NCBI RefSeq assembly: GCF_914767665.1
Contig: NC_059504.1
Coordinates: 38,285,720 to 38,349,719, forward strand
Length of the DNA: 64,000 nt
Reading direction: 5' to 3'
Source of the DNA: Harmonia axyridis
Taxonomy: Eukaryota > Arthropoda > Insecta > Coleoptera > Coccinellidae
The translations under genes were made by a program, and so were the position numbers. Below are positions 30,420-40,929 of this stretch, in pieces (the first letter of the stretch is position 1; each line of letters starts with the position of its first letter). The notes beneath the pieces are model-generated. The model was given only the letters and a program-made list of their open reading frames with translations, did not search any database and was not told where the DNA came from.

Positions 30420-32278
30420 TTAAGAAAATCCTATCATTACATTTGAAATTTCGGAGTAAAATGATCAAAACAATGAACTTCTGACTTGGCGCTCCCTATC
30501 GAAAGCAGCAAAAACCAATTTATCATGAGTATATTTTGTCCTCAATCAACAAGATATTATCTCTTAGACGAGATCTAATTTGCTCGAAAATGTTGAGCCA
30601 AACTCAAAAAGTTACAGGCATTCCAATGAGTCAGATTTCTCTCTTTCCCCTTCCCTTACTCGATGTCGTAAAATCGAAAGTGACAATTCAAAAAGATAAA
30701 GAATTTTACAAGGATTACAGTGATGATTTTTTTTCTTCAACTTTATATGAAACATTTTCGAGTGAAATTCATTTTTCTACTCGACGATAGTTATTATGCC
30801 CCCTAGCGGTAGAGGTATGAACTTCGAAACAATTTCCAGTGTGTTTTCTTGTACACTTTAGTGGTAAATTTTTTTACCGCAAGTCTCTAGGATGGAACCT
30901 GAGATATAGCCGCTTACCTCGCTCATTTGCCCACCCTGTACAAGTCAATGACTCAACCTGTATAGTGGGGCTTTATATTTCTGAATTGAAGACTTATCGT
31001 CAATATTTCGACCATGTGTTACATGACATTTTTTATTGATAATCACATGTAGAATCGCGTCTTGAAATAGAGACCTTGTATAGAAGAAGCAGTGCTGGTT
31101 GTTGGTTGCGTATAAGTTCTTTTAGTGGCTGAATTCTTCTTCGAAAAGATTCCTTACTAAATAAGATTCTAATTGTGTGATTTTATAACATTACGCAAAC
31201 ATATCAACTTCAGTGGTCTTAGATAAAAATGAAGATACAAGACCGAAAATAACAGAGGGAACATTTCAGAAGCAAAAAACTAGGAAGCACAGTTGCCTTA
31301 GTACCACACTCATTGAGTTTTTTCATGAATCCATCACAGACTCCGGATATTCCGGAATCTCATAAGCAAAATGCCATCCAGCTTCCATAAACATCGCCGC
31401 TAATTGGTTCCTCCGATATTTCACATCAAGAAACTGTTCGGCGCTATATTGGACTTGGGGGGGAAATTAATAGCCTCATTTCTGGGAATTTATAATGCAA
31501 ATAAAAATAATGAACATGGCTCCTTCCGTATCGGCGAAGTTTCGTGAAACTCCGTTGTCCGTGAACCTATGCAATATCCGGCTCGATTAGGGGCCATTAC
31601 TCAGGCAACATCTGCCGCAAGTTGTGTTTGACAGGACAGCGATGAATAGGAATGTACATAACAAATTAACATGACTGTTGTTCCTGAGAGGGTATCTTGT
31701 CAAGATCCCGGGGAAACCCTCATCCAAGAAGCTGTTAAGTTAATATTAACCCACCAGGGCAAGATATCAGCGATTGCGCTCCAGGGGTGGACATCGAGAC
31801 ATGAACAGACATTGAATATTAACCTCTGCGTTGAATTGTTCATCTCAAGTTCGAAGAAATATATCGATTGGATCGTTGGTTTGAGGTCTATGATGGAGGA
31901 AATTTCAGATTATTGATTTTGATGTACAGGGTATCTGGATGGAGGAACTGAGTAGATTCTGTTGCTGGTAACAAATATACATAAATTGGAGAAACACTGA
32001 CGCTTTCTGATGATTCTTTGCTTGTTTGAATTCGTAATAATGAATTACACAGGGAAGCAGTTGTTTTGGTGTCGAGGTTTGTTGAGCTGATTCTATTTCA
32101 ATTTGATAACCTGAATTCGAATAAGGTATTCATTTTTATCTAGGACCTCAAATTTCAAAAATATACAATTTTAGAGAAATATAAGTTACATCATTTTAAC
32201 TGTAAGTGTAAGTGTAGTAAACAAAAGTGGATACGAAATTTTTATTTTAGTTATACAAAATACAATATAATGTCGTAC
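30420..32278. other. Non-coding stretch, GC-richer at about 31320-31650
   Basis: No coding family is recognised. A CACCCTGTACAAGTCAATGA end at 30932 resembles the CAGGGTG transposon ends. The 31.3-31.65 kb part (CCATCCAGCTTCC, CGGCTCGATTAGGGGCC, CTGCCGCAAGTTG) is richer in GC than its flanks and could be regulatory. Confidence 0.3.
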
Positions 32279-32574
32279 TTACAAACAAAAAAACATTGAA
32301 GAAATCGAATAGTCACTCAACACTGCTAATTTTCTTTTACGCGACATTCTTGAATGTTTTTTTAAAAACTCCTTTTTCAAACTCCAGCAGTAATCTTCCA
32401 TCCTGTGCATATCATATCTTTTTTGATAGTGGTCCTCCATAACTTTAATATCTTGTTCCTCACTTATGTCTGCTAAATTTTCTGGAAAACTGTCGAAATA
32501 ACTGTGTAAATAGTGTATGTTGAAACTCATATTGCACCCAAGGATTTAAAACTATTAAGCATCTTGTTAAACAT
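32279..32574 (-). pseudogene. Relic of an uncharacterised arthropod protein family
   Basis: Minus-strand reading: MLNSFKSLGCNMSFNIHYLHS, then DSFPENLADISEEQ, DIKVMEDHYQKRYD, HRMEDYCWSLKKE and a Lys/Arg-rich end (KHSRMSRKRKLA). I recognise this as the C-terminal part of a repetitive family of unknown function common in arthropod genomes (HFLHSHLDFFPENLG, GERFHQDI, ADYCW signatures; I recall the label Cc8L18.2-like but cannot verify it). Here a base is lost before NMSF and the GERFHQ segment between EEQ and DI is missing, so it is a pseudogene. No other exon of it is visible nearby. Confidence 0.5.
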
Positions 32575-32799
32575 TTCAACCTAGTCAGACCTAGCCGGCC
32601 ACCATTTGGGACTTCGAACATGGCTTCAGATCAAGATCAAGACTTTCTGCAAAATAAATAATCATAAATATGATTAATGATTCTTTACAGAAACAATATT
32701 TTCAGTATTTCTTGCGCGCACTGTTTCGATTCTTTACATTACTAACGTGTCCCAATATAAACAACAATTTTTTTCACTAGTTTCAATATTGTCGGTCGA

Positions 32800-32955
32800 A
32801 AATATACTTCATGAATTTTGGGTCATCATGAATCATGATGTGCTCTAGTTTTGCGAATTGTGACTGCAAAATTTGTCTCTATTTTTATGGCGTAGGTTTC
32901 ACTTGTCAAATAGCGGGTTATTCAAAATGAAACCTCTTATTGGAAAACTCTATAT
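32800..32955 (-). mobile_element. Terminal fragment of a Tc1-like transposon
   Basis: CTCTAGTTTTGCGAATTGTG, then CACTTGTCAAATAGCGG and TATTCAAAATGAAACCTC, parallel the 5' side of the Tc1-like relic at 55265-55440 (TTTTAGTTTTGTGAATTGGA, AGCGGACTATTCAAAATGAA). It ends in TTATTGGAAAACTCTATA, a terminal repeat like those at 5730 and 53055. Confidence 0.5.
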
Positions 32956-33957
32956 TTATTAACTATATGCAACTATAATCAAAAGACAAATTAATCTCCC
33001 ACTTCAACTAAGTACTGAAAGTTTTTCAGTTGGAGGAAATTTTCCATTTCATAATATTATTTCTGGTAATAATTATCCGTAATCAGAATGACTAATATAT
33101 AAAGAGGAATTTTTTTCCATATATTGTATCACCAGAAGCATAAAATTTCTCATTGAAGATTTGAACTCATTATTTTGATTTTTATTTTTGTTGCGTTGAA
33201 AATTTTGTCCATCCTAAGATGAATCCACTTATCTGATCAATTCGTTAATGAGTGTTTACTTCATGGATAATCATAATAAATAGCCTCAACTTTGTATTTG
33301 AGTAATAACGGTGACGTCCAATTGTTTTCAGTGGTTGCATTAATGAAACGCTACATTGTTTTTAATCCCGCAGTTGGGGAATTAACAAACTTTTTTCTTT
33401 CAAAGCCAGTTCGACGGATGCTGAAGATTTCTCGGATTTTCTCCCTAGCTACAAGTGTAAAAGAGTTTTGTCTCCGAACAAAAAACTCAAAACTTGCATG
33501 TTTGCAGTTTTACACTCCTGCAATTTTAGTAGTTTCGCTATCTGTTCAAAACAATCTGCCGTAAAAACGTGAGGTTCAACTTTTCGCAACGAGACAACGG
33601 TCTTTTCTTCCTTTTGAATTGTTAAAGTTCTGCATCCGAGTCAGAATACAGGTGGAACTGAGCGACAAAAAAGTCTGGCCTACTTTGTGATACTATTGTT
33701 CAATAAGATCTTCATAATAATAATTATCATGGTGTTTAGAATTGTTTCATTACAATCCATGCTTGAATGTTCAATCATCTATCGGAGAGGATATTGAAAA
33801 TAAGTCAAAAAGATTTCTTGAAAAGCGGTAAGATTGTTGGATATTACAGAACTATAAATATAGGTAGGTGAATGTTCATATATTTTTCATTTATTTGAAG
33901 ATCGAATTCTTTTTGTGCCCATTGTATAAGTCATAGGGTCTCCCATTTAATTAGTAA
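32956..33957. other. Non-coding stretch with a weak antisense coding-like segment
   Basis: On the minus strand between about 33457 and 33650 a stop-free reading without a Met includes TVVSLRKVEPHVFTADCF and CKTANMQVLSFLFGDK, with protein-like composition. I do not recognise it. It could be chance or a decayed exon. Confidence 0.2.
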
Positions 33958-34440
33958 CTAGCAGGGGACGCCATGACGAATGGAAAAAGGGAACAAAATA
34001 TCTGGGAATAATTCTAGATGAAAGAATGAACTTTAGCAAATAGATAGAAGAAACAGGAAAAAGGTGAGGCAATTGCATTGGGAGACTCTATCCGCTGCTC
34101 AACCCAAGAAGTAAACTTCACTTAGAAAACAAGCTGAAGATAATAAAATAGTGCTAATACCAAGAATCACGTATGCAGGAGTCAACTGATACAATTCGAA
34201 AGAAAATAAGAAAGATCAGTCGCAAAGTCCACTAAACACAGAAATCGGAACAGCAGTTGGCGCCCATGGTATATAAGCAACCAATAAATCAGAGGAGAAT
34301 TGAAAATTGAAACTATTGAGGAAATAGTTGACAAAAAATGAAAGGAGACAATAGAGACGCTGAAAGGCATGAGAATAGAGAATTAGGAAAGATAATACAA
34401 ATCCCAATAAAAAAGACAGATAAGAGTAAATACCACTTTC
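33958..34440 (+). pseudogene. LINE RT relic (jockey-like), C-terminal half
   Basis: Readable in pieces: EWKKGTKYLGIILDERMNF (RT thumb, the KYLG region), then LIPRITYAGVN and, in other frames, INQRRIENWKL-like and YHFQTFKL. This is the KYLGI-x-LD ... I-x-TYA order characteristic of jockey-clade ORF2. There are many stops and frameshifts. The palm domain upstream is absent. Confidence 0.55.
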
Positions 34441-35049
34441 AAACTTTCAAACTAAATAGAAGAAAAAAGTTGCATGAGAATGGAGAAAAGTCTCCCAATT
34501 AGACAACAATAGGAAATTGGAGAAACTATGGTAGAGGCGTAGGGAATAAAATAACAGTCCTTATACAAAAGGAAGACGTAAGTGAGTCTCAGACGCCATT
34601 TCTGTACGCTACCAAGAAAAGTACTGAAGTCATAGAAGTTGCCGAGTAGGTTGATACATTATATAAACCGTTCAGGAATTATTGACATACTGGGTGGCTA
34701 TGGAAAATCTAAATTAAGTTGGTAATGGCTTATTCAGTTATCTATATTCTGAATTGCAGATTTCGGATTGGTATTGGAAATGTTATTGACAGAATGTTAG
34801 ATTTAGTTCAGTTTGTTTGTGTTATTTGTTTTGATTCAAGAAATTGTGACACTAAAAAGTTATATCAATTTTGAAGACAAATTGATAAGTTAATTAATAA
34901 TTTGAGTATTTCTCCCAGTACTGCTATGAAATGAAGGTAAGTCATTACAATCTAGATTATAAGTGGAAGAAAACCTGTATAATACGATTTCAAATTCAAA
35001 GAATCATTGAATGATTTGATTGTTTCTAAAATTAAAAGCAAGGAATATA

Positions 35050-35460
35050 TCAGTCAACATATCAAAGACAACATTACATGAAATTATTTGGTTACAACTT
35101 TAAAACAGTTAATAAAAAGAAAATTCTCAATGATAAACAGAAAAATATAATAAGTAGAGTACGATTTTGTGGTGAATAAAAAGAATACTCGCAATAAAAT
35201 GTGAAATTCATGTATCTGGATGAAACTTGGTTATTTGGAAGTCTTATTCAACAGTGGACTCTAGAAAGAAAATAAATAATTTGCCAAGTTTATTCAAGAT
35301 TAAGATAGAAGGAGCACTATTTTGAATGCTGGATTGATGGATTTTTACCTGGATGTTTTGACAGTTGTGATCTTAAGTTCTTCCGTGATCCAAAAATCTG
35401 ATGAATTCTAAATCCTTCATAAATTTCAAACTGTGATATTAATCGAAAAATTCATTTAGA
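35050..35460 (+). pseudogene. Relic of a DDE transposase (YLDETW type)
   Basis: Fragments in different frames: TTLHEIIWLQL, FKTVNKKKILNDKQKNIISR, then KFMYLDETWLFG, QQWTLERK and traces of the GxI.G downstream block. L-DETW with a following Trp-containing strand is the first catalytic Asp region in a widespread insect group of Tc1-like DDE transposases. The second and third catalytic blocks are not recognisable. Confidence 0.5.
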
Positions 35461-35964
35461 AGAGAATATTTAAGAATTTCTTCAGCTCTTAACCACTTGA
35501 AAATAATAACAGAATGCAATAAATTTTTAAAATTCACAAATTGAAATTAATTTCATGCAAAAATGCTTTCAATGAGAAAGCTGTTATGGGCAAAATACTT
35601 TATGTAATTTAATAGTATAAAAGCATTTCAACAACAGAAAAAAAGATAGAAAACTTGAGTGTACAAAATACAAATAGTATCTATATTTTTCAAACAAGTT
35701 CAATCAATCATTCATGTCATGAATAGTTTCAATGAATAGTGACTTTAGAAAGTAATTTACACATTGGCTGATAAATTGGTTCCAAATTTGTAAGTAACAG
35801 TACAAATGTGATGTTAAAATTCTTCATATACTAAATGTATTCTTCAAATTTTATTTCTGTCTTATTATGATATGGCTCTTCCATTTACACTACACTTACG
35901 CTACACTATTCAAATTTATCAACCAGTTTTTTCTGGTTTCATCACCAGTTTAGCTAACTCAGTT

Positions 35965-36290
35965 AAAATGATCTACACCTTCGAAAATACACGAGGGCAT
36001 AGGTCAATAATAGACTACGTGGTCTCAAATAAAAATATCCATCCGACAAGAATACAGGACGTACGATCACTAGCTTCTGACAATGCTGGAACGAACCACC
36101 ATCTTGTATTGGCAAAAATACGAACAGATATGCAACCACCTCATAGGAAATCCACTGAGACAAGAAGTATATTCAATATAGAATCCCTTTCCGACGACTC
36201 AACTAAACAGCTGTATCGGCAAAGGCTCCGAAGAAAAATAGTTGCGAACAACATCCAAGACTTCGACGACGTCGAACGGCGTGGCCAAAA
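35965..36290 (+). pseudogene. RTE-like endonuclease, C-terminal part
   Basis: YTFENTRGHRSIIDYVVSNK, then RIQDVRSLASDNAGTNHHLV, the region of the catalytic SDH motif of apurinic-type LINE endonucleases. Here the usual S-D-H is altered to T-N-H, which would remove activity. The reading ends by frameshift near 36290. Confidence 0.65.
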
Positions 36291-37786
36291 TTGAGAACTA
36301 ATATACTTGAAGCAGCAGAGGAGGCATTTGGAAAAAGAACTATAAAGAAAGGGGGAAAACCAAATACGAAACCCTGGTTCAAACAAGAAGTTAAGATGCT
36401 GGCCGAAGAGAAGAGAAAATCGTACTTACAATATAGATCTAATACGGTGACATATGATGAGTATAAATCTGTGAGGAATAGGGTCAACGAAAATATCCGG
36501 AAAATCAAAAGGGATCATTGGGAAAAGTTTTCGAATGATATGGAGCATCAGGAATAGAAAAAAGCTAATAAATGAGTACATACAGAACAGGGGAGAGTTA
36601 TTTCAAAAACCTTTACGATTCAACAACACCAAGCACATCACCGCAGAACTTACACCAGGATGATGAGGGACAAACCCAGAGGTGGACCATTTCGTTGGAG
36701 AAAATACACCAAATGGTCACTAAACTGAAAAACAGAAAAGCTCAAGGCATTGATGAAATATCGAACGAAATGATCAAGTATGGTGGGAACACGTTACACG
36801 AAGAATTGCAGACTTTTTTCAATAAAATACTGGACACCAATAGTGTACCATCAGAATGGAAAGAGAGAATTTTGATACCAATCTTCAAAAGGGGAGAAAA
36901 AAGTGATCAACTAAATTATCGAGGTATCAGCTTGATGAGTGCAGTGCAAAAACTCTTCACTAAAATTCTAGCGCAAGAGGTGATGTCGTCTGGGATTTCT
37001 GAGGAACAGCAGGGGTTCAGAGCAAACAGGTCTGCTATAGATGCTATATTTGTGATTCGCCAAATTACGGAAAAGGCTATAGAGTTCAATAAGACAGCCT
37101 TTATGTGCTTCATTGATCTCACCCAGGCATTTGATAGGGTGAGATTGCGAGATGTAAAAAGGTTACTGAAGAAAAGAAAGATTCACCCCAACATAATAGA
37201 AGAAATCGAGAACCTGAACACCGATAATCATACATATGTGAGAATTGAGAATAAATTGAGCAATAGAATTCTTGTGACAGCCGGTATCAGACAGGGAGAT
37301 AGCCTCAGCCCAATCTTGTTCAGCATCATAATGGATGAGATAATAAACGAAGTGAAAAAGGCTGGAAGGGGATACCGAATGGGAAACAAAGAAATAAAAA
37401 TCGTATGTTATGCCGATGACGCAGTGATCATATCAGAAGACGAAGATAACTTACAAAGGCTCCTGTATAAGTTCCAACAAATAGCCGAAGCTTTCAACAT
37501 GCAAATATCTGTGGAGAAAACAAAATCTTTTACAGTATCTAAAGAACCAAGAAGATGTAAACTCGCGATATACGATCATAGTGTAGAACAAGTGATGTCG
37601 TTCAAATATCTAGGCGCGAATATAACAAGCAGTAGGAATTTGAAGAACGAAGTGAAAGCTCAAACAACGAAGGCATCATTAATATCGGGGTACTTGCGAG
37701 ATGTATTCTGGCGGAATAAATATATGAGCACCAGGAGCAAAGTCAGAATATACAAGACCTGTGTGAGACCGGTGATGACGCGATAG
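36291..37786 (+). pseudogene. RTE-like reverse transcriptase, two adjacent frames
   Basis: 36291-36557 encodes the linker (AEEAFGKRTIKKGGKPNTKP, then a basic helical segment). After a stop and an apparent internal deletion the main frame 36572-37786 (404 codons) carries WTISLEKIHQMVTKLKN, KAQGIDEISNEMIKYGG, LNYRGISLMSAVQKLFTK, EEQQGFRANRSAIDAIF, CFIDLTQAFDRV (first Asp, near residue 182), GIRQGDSLSPILFSI and IVCYADDAVII (catalytic pair, near 281), then SFKYLGANIT. RT catalytic residues are intact. Frame and start codon are a product of the deletion, so this is not a native start. Confidence 0.8.
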
Positions 37787-38109
37787 AGACCAGAGCAGAG
37801 AACACCGTAACTAAGCGTCTTCTAAGAACAACTGAGATGCGAGCACTGAGATCTATAGCGGGATACACATTACTTGACCGCAAAAGAAACGAAGAAATTA
37901 GAGATATATGTGACATCCAGGATGTGGTGAGATGGGCAAGAAAACGGCGAAGAGCATGGAGAGACCATGTGGACAGAATGTCGGATGACCGCTTGGCAAA
38001 GATCGCAAAGGAGGAAAAACCAAATACATCCCGACCACCAGGACGACCACCTTCAAGGTGGTATGAAAGCTGGTCTTCGTCATCTCAGCAGCAGCTAGAA
38101 AACCATTGA
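37787..38109 (+). pseudogene. RTE-like ORF2 C-terminal domain, frameshifted
   Basis: Directly after CVRPVMT the frame shifts; AIETRAENTVTKRLLRT continues in another frame, consistent with loss of 4 bp (the expected family reading is VMTYAIET). Then MRALRSIAGYTLLDRKRNEE, WARKRRRAWRDHVDRM, RPPGRPPSRWYESW and the stop at 38107. The R-rich helix and GRPP-x-RW signature are typical of the C-terminus of RTE/BovB-like ORF2. Confidence 0.75.
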
Positions 38110-38199
38110 TGAAAACACAGGATTAGTCCTAACTTACGATGAAGAAGAAGAAGAAGTAGAAGGTCCATGTTACGCTACTGGAATTTTCGAAGACGCGGT

Positions 38200-38400
38200 A
38201 ATTTGTCAGTTGATCGTGTACCATCGGTCGGAGCGCGGATGCGCGGATCTAGAGAGAATCTTCTGAGAGATTTTCAATAGTGGTCGAGACTTCAGAAAGG
38301 ATACGTACCTACCTAAAATTTAGATTTCAGTCATTATTAATTTAATTTGAGATTTGGAATCTAATTTATCGGCGAGAATTGTGTCGGGATTCTCGGTAAG
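38200..38400 (+). promoter_or_regulatory. Candidate transcription start and first-exon donor
   Basis: TTTGTCAGTTGATCGTG at 38203 contains the arthropod initiator TCAGT (A at 38208), followed about 28 bp later by CGGAT-like downstream sequence in a GC-richer stretch. The segment ends with a strong 5' splice-site match, TTCTCG|GTAAGTG, at 38395/38396. It could be the non-coding first exon of a host transcript or an internal promoter. No start codon with a long frame lies in it. Motif evidence only. Confidence 0.25.
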
Positions 38401-38484
38401 TGTTCACATGAATATTTGTATTCAACAAATTATAATCCCACCAGAACGAATTAATTTAATTTGAAACACTCATTTTTTTTAGAG

Positions 38485-38639
38485 GCAAAGTGGGCAAAGA
38501 ACGAAAGACCCCAACACTCGACGCCCTCCTGGCCGACCACCAAAAAGATGGCATGAGAGCTAGACATCTACGTCACAGGAGGCTGGATAAACAGAAAATA
38601 ACAAGAACACTTAAGAAAAAGTGGAAGAAGAAGAAGAAG
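38485..38639 (+). mobile_element. Very short RTE-like 3' fragment with target duplication
   Basis: Reads RRPPGRPPKRWHES, then TSTSQEAG, parallel to RPPGRPPSRWYESWSSSSQ in the large copy upstream, and ends in (GAA)n. TTTTTTTTAGAG on the left (38473-38484) is repeated at 38641-38652 on the right, a 12-bp target duplication. Classic extreme 5' truncation. Confidence 0.75.
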
Positions 38640-38779
38640 TTTTTTTTTAGAGTCATCCATCTTGTCGAAATGTATTTCAGGTTTGGTAGGATTCTTTTTG
38701 TCTCAAACAATTTCAACAAAACTCCTCCTCAGGTTTATTTTATGATAAATGTAATGATTTCTTGTTGAGAAATCCGAGA

Positions 38780-38876
38780 AGTATTTGTAAATTCAGCCGC
38801 CGGGACTCGAACCCGGCACCTTGTCGCATCTCGGTGAGTGGGTCTACACTCTTAACCTCTAGGCCACCGAGTGCTG
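38780..38876 (-). mobile_element. tRNA-derived SINE (or SINE head)
   Basis: On the minus strand the sequence starts GCACTCGGTGGCCTAGAGGT, which holds a pol III A box (TGGCCTAGAGG), and after about 45 nt has GGTTCGAGTCCCGGCGGC with a B box (GGTTCGAGTCC). T-arm pairing CCGGG/CCCGG is present. The 5' GCACTCG does not pair with the sequence after the T arm, so no acceptor stem forms and it is not a functional tRNA. An unrelated tail follows toward 38780. No target duplication was confirmed. Confidence 0.65.
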
Positions 38877-39644
38877 TGTTTATTGTTGCTATGTGGAGCT
38901 TTATGAGAAGCCGCTACAAACCTTTCTTGGGATTGATAAATATCAAGAAGTACTTGAGATACACAATTTGGAATAGTACGTACGTTAAACCACTTTTGTT
39001 CCTGAATCTGAAAGAATACCTGCTCAATAAAATTTTATTAAATTTGTAAAAACTTGGGTAGGAGTTTTTTTGCCAAATAAGCCAAACCACCCCTAGAAAT
39101 TAGTCTTTAGAGTCTCATGGGCAATTGTGTTGTTACAAAGTTGGTATCCAGTGTTCATCAAGAATGAAACATTTATTGAAGAGCCTTTGGTGAAAAGGAA
39201 TATGCATACTTGAATGATCTTCAATGGGATCTTTTATGGGCAATTCTTAAATGAATAGATATCTCTTGGATTTCCTTCAAATGTGATAGCATTCCACTAT
39301 ATTTTCACATTATAGAACCTGAATTCCAATTTATGAAATCATGACTGTATGCGTCCCTTCGTAATTTTGAAAATTTAGGATGTTTCGGATACAAAAATCA
39401 TGGAAATAATATAAAGTGATTATTTCTTTGATGGATCACAGCAATTTTTAGTGATATGTTTATAACTAGAAATAAAGCCGCGACTAGACGTTCAAGGCCT
39501 ACTGCGATGCCAATAATTCCTGAATGGACTATAGCTGACAACTTGGTTGTCAAGTAAGTTGCTCGTCTGTGGATCGCTTACGGCTCCTTAGCACGAGCTT
39601 CAGCTTCGAAGCATCGTACAAATCAAGGAAACTAAACAACCATC
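38877..39644. other. Non-coding stretch
   Basis: No gene or repeat end is recognised. The frame spanning 38762-39049 runs through the SINE and is not a gene. Confidence 0.3.
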
Positions 39645-39680
39645 TGCTTTATATCTGTAAAGTGTTACAGATATAAAGCA
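39645..39680. repeat. Perfect hairpin, 16-bp arms, 4-nt loop
   Basis: TGCTTTATATCTGTAA, loop AGTG, then TTACAGATATAAAGCA. The arms are exact reverse complements. It lies at the left edge of the GC-rich island. There is no flanking evidence for a mobile element or RNA gene. Confidence 0.9.
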
Positions 39681-39689
39681 CCACCCCTT

Positions 39690-40170
39690 CCTCGAAACTC
39701 TTCAATCGTTACACTCTACGTACACGCCGTGAACGCTAATCAGCGAAGAATCAAACGGTATATCATTCACACTACACGGTGCGCAATCCAAATTTAATCC
39801 CGAATGGATCTTTTCGTACGCCGAAGGCCGTTTGTCGCGATGCCGTTTACGAGTATCGCCCGATCGTAAAATTTCACGGTTCGGCCTGTACGTCCTCCGT
39901 ACTGTAAAATTGCTTTGTGTTCGGCTAATCCCGATTCGAGGCGGCCCCGGATCCGGTGCACGTGCCCGTCAATTTCGCTGGATACACTTTCGGAAAAAAT
40001 TATTGACAAGGTGAAACGAGGGGTGACTCAATGGGATTTATGACGTATTTCTACGGAACTGCGGCTTTGGAGGATTCGAATGCGGACTGATTGGAGTGGT
40101 TGCATGGATTCGTCATTCGCGGCCGATATATATTGGGCGACGTGTAAACACGGAGTTTATCGCGTGAATA
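39690..40170. other. GC- and CpG-rich island, candidate regulatory DNA
   Basis: About 480 bp of markedly higher GC with many CpGs (TTCGTACGCCGAAGGCCG, GAGGCGGCCCCGGATCCGG, CATTCGCGGCCGATATAT) between AT-rich DNA. Frames of 60-71 codons are open on both strands here but show no family motifs, as expected when stop-rich AT content drops. The best reading is a host cis-regulatory or promoter-like island. Confidence 0.35.
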
Positions 40171-40406
40171 TCGAATGGGCTTTGCGAAAAAAAAGAGTTG
40201 TGGCGTTTTTTTAACTTTGTTCTGACACGTGAATAAATTCTACACAAGTTGAGTACAATGAAGTGTAGAATATTTATTTAGCAATGTCATGACGTCACTG
40301 ATGACGTATTCAAGGTGGCACCTGAATCAACTTTGAGAGCGCATACAAAATTGGGGAATTTCTGAATTTGGGTTGTTAATCATATTGCTGCTAGATTGCT
40401 GATATA

Positions 40407-40515
40407 CAGGGTGAGTCTTTGACTTGTACATATATTTCAACCGAATATTCCTGAGGTCAATAGAAACCCTTTTTTCATTTACCATTTTTTCCGATTCGGC
40501 CCGGTTAAAAAGATA
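40407..40515 (+). repeat. CAGGGTGAG-type transposon end, copy 2 of 3
   Basis: TA-flanked CAGGGTGAGTCTTTGACTTG, then CATATATTTCAACCGA, AGGTCAATAGAAACCC and CCGATTCGGCCCGG. It matches the inverted copy at 44650-44758 most closely. The 116-codon minus-strand frame over 40327-40677 is made from this repeat and is not a gene. Confidence 0.65.
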
Positions 40516-40929
40516 CAGGCTGTTGAAAATCGATAAAAAAATGTCATTTTCCGTTATATCTCGGAAATGGTTGTATAGAAAAAAATGAATTTCGGGATAT
40601 AGTTTTTCATGTATGTGATGAATCTTCTCCGTACACAAAATTTTATCCACATCTCCCCGTTTCTTCATTATGAACACTTCATCCTATAAAAATACCAGAA
40701 ATTCAAAGAACCGAACTCTTAAAAGTAACTAGGACGTTCATTGAAGGATATTTAGCTAATTTGAAAAATAAAAGTATTCTTCATATTTTCTCGTATATTG
40801 AGCCGTTTTCGAGTAATATGTGTTTAAAAAAAAAAAAAAATCTGTGAAATTCAAAAAATTGGGTACTTTGGCTAATTGCAACTCTGATAGAAAAGACTCA
40901 CAGAAATGAATATTTGCTACGTTGTCAGG

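Larger units (their letters stand above)
35965..38156 (+). mobile_element. RTE-like LINE, 5'-truncated, with (GAA)n tail
   Basis: The copy runs from the middle of an apurinic-type endonuclease domain through reverse transcriptase to a C-terminal basic domain, then a short 3' UTR and a GAAGAAGAAGAAG tail at 38138-38155. The intact RT core and small indels suggest a fairly recent insertion. The exact left boundary is uncertain, and no target duplication was identified. A second, very short copy of the same family's 3' end lies at 38485-38639. Confidence 0.8.

Noticed and set aside
38794..38876. Functional tRNA on the minus strand
   Set aside because: A and B boxes are good but the 5' and 3' ends do not pair into an acceptor stem, so it is called a SINE head.
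39794..40014. Protein gene in the GC-rich island (frames on both strands)
   Set aside because: No recognisable motif; overlapping open frames follow from lower stop-codon density at higher GC.
40327..40677. 116-codon minus-strand open frame as a gene
   Set aside because: It runs through the CAGGGTGAG-type repeat end, which recurs at 29646 and 44650 without a conserved frame; no protein motif.
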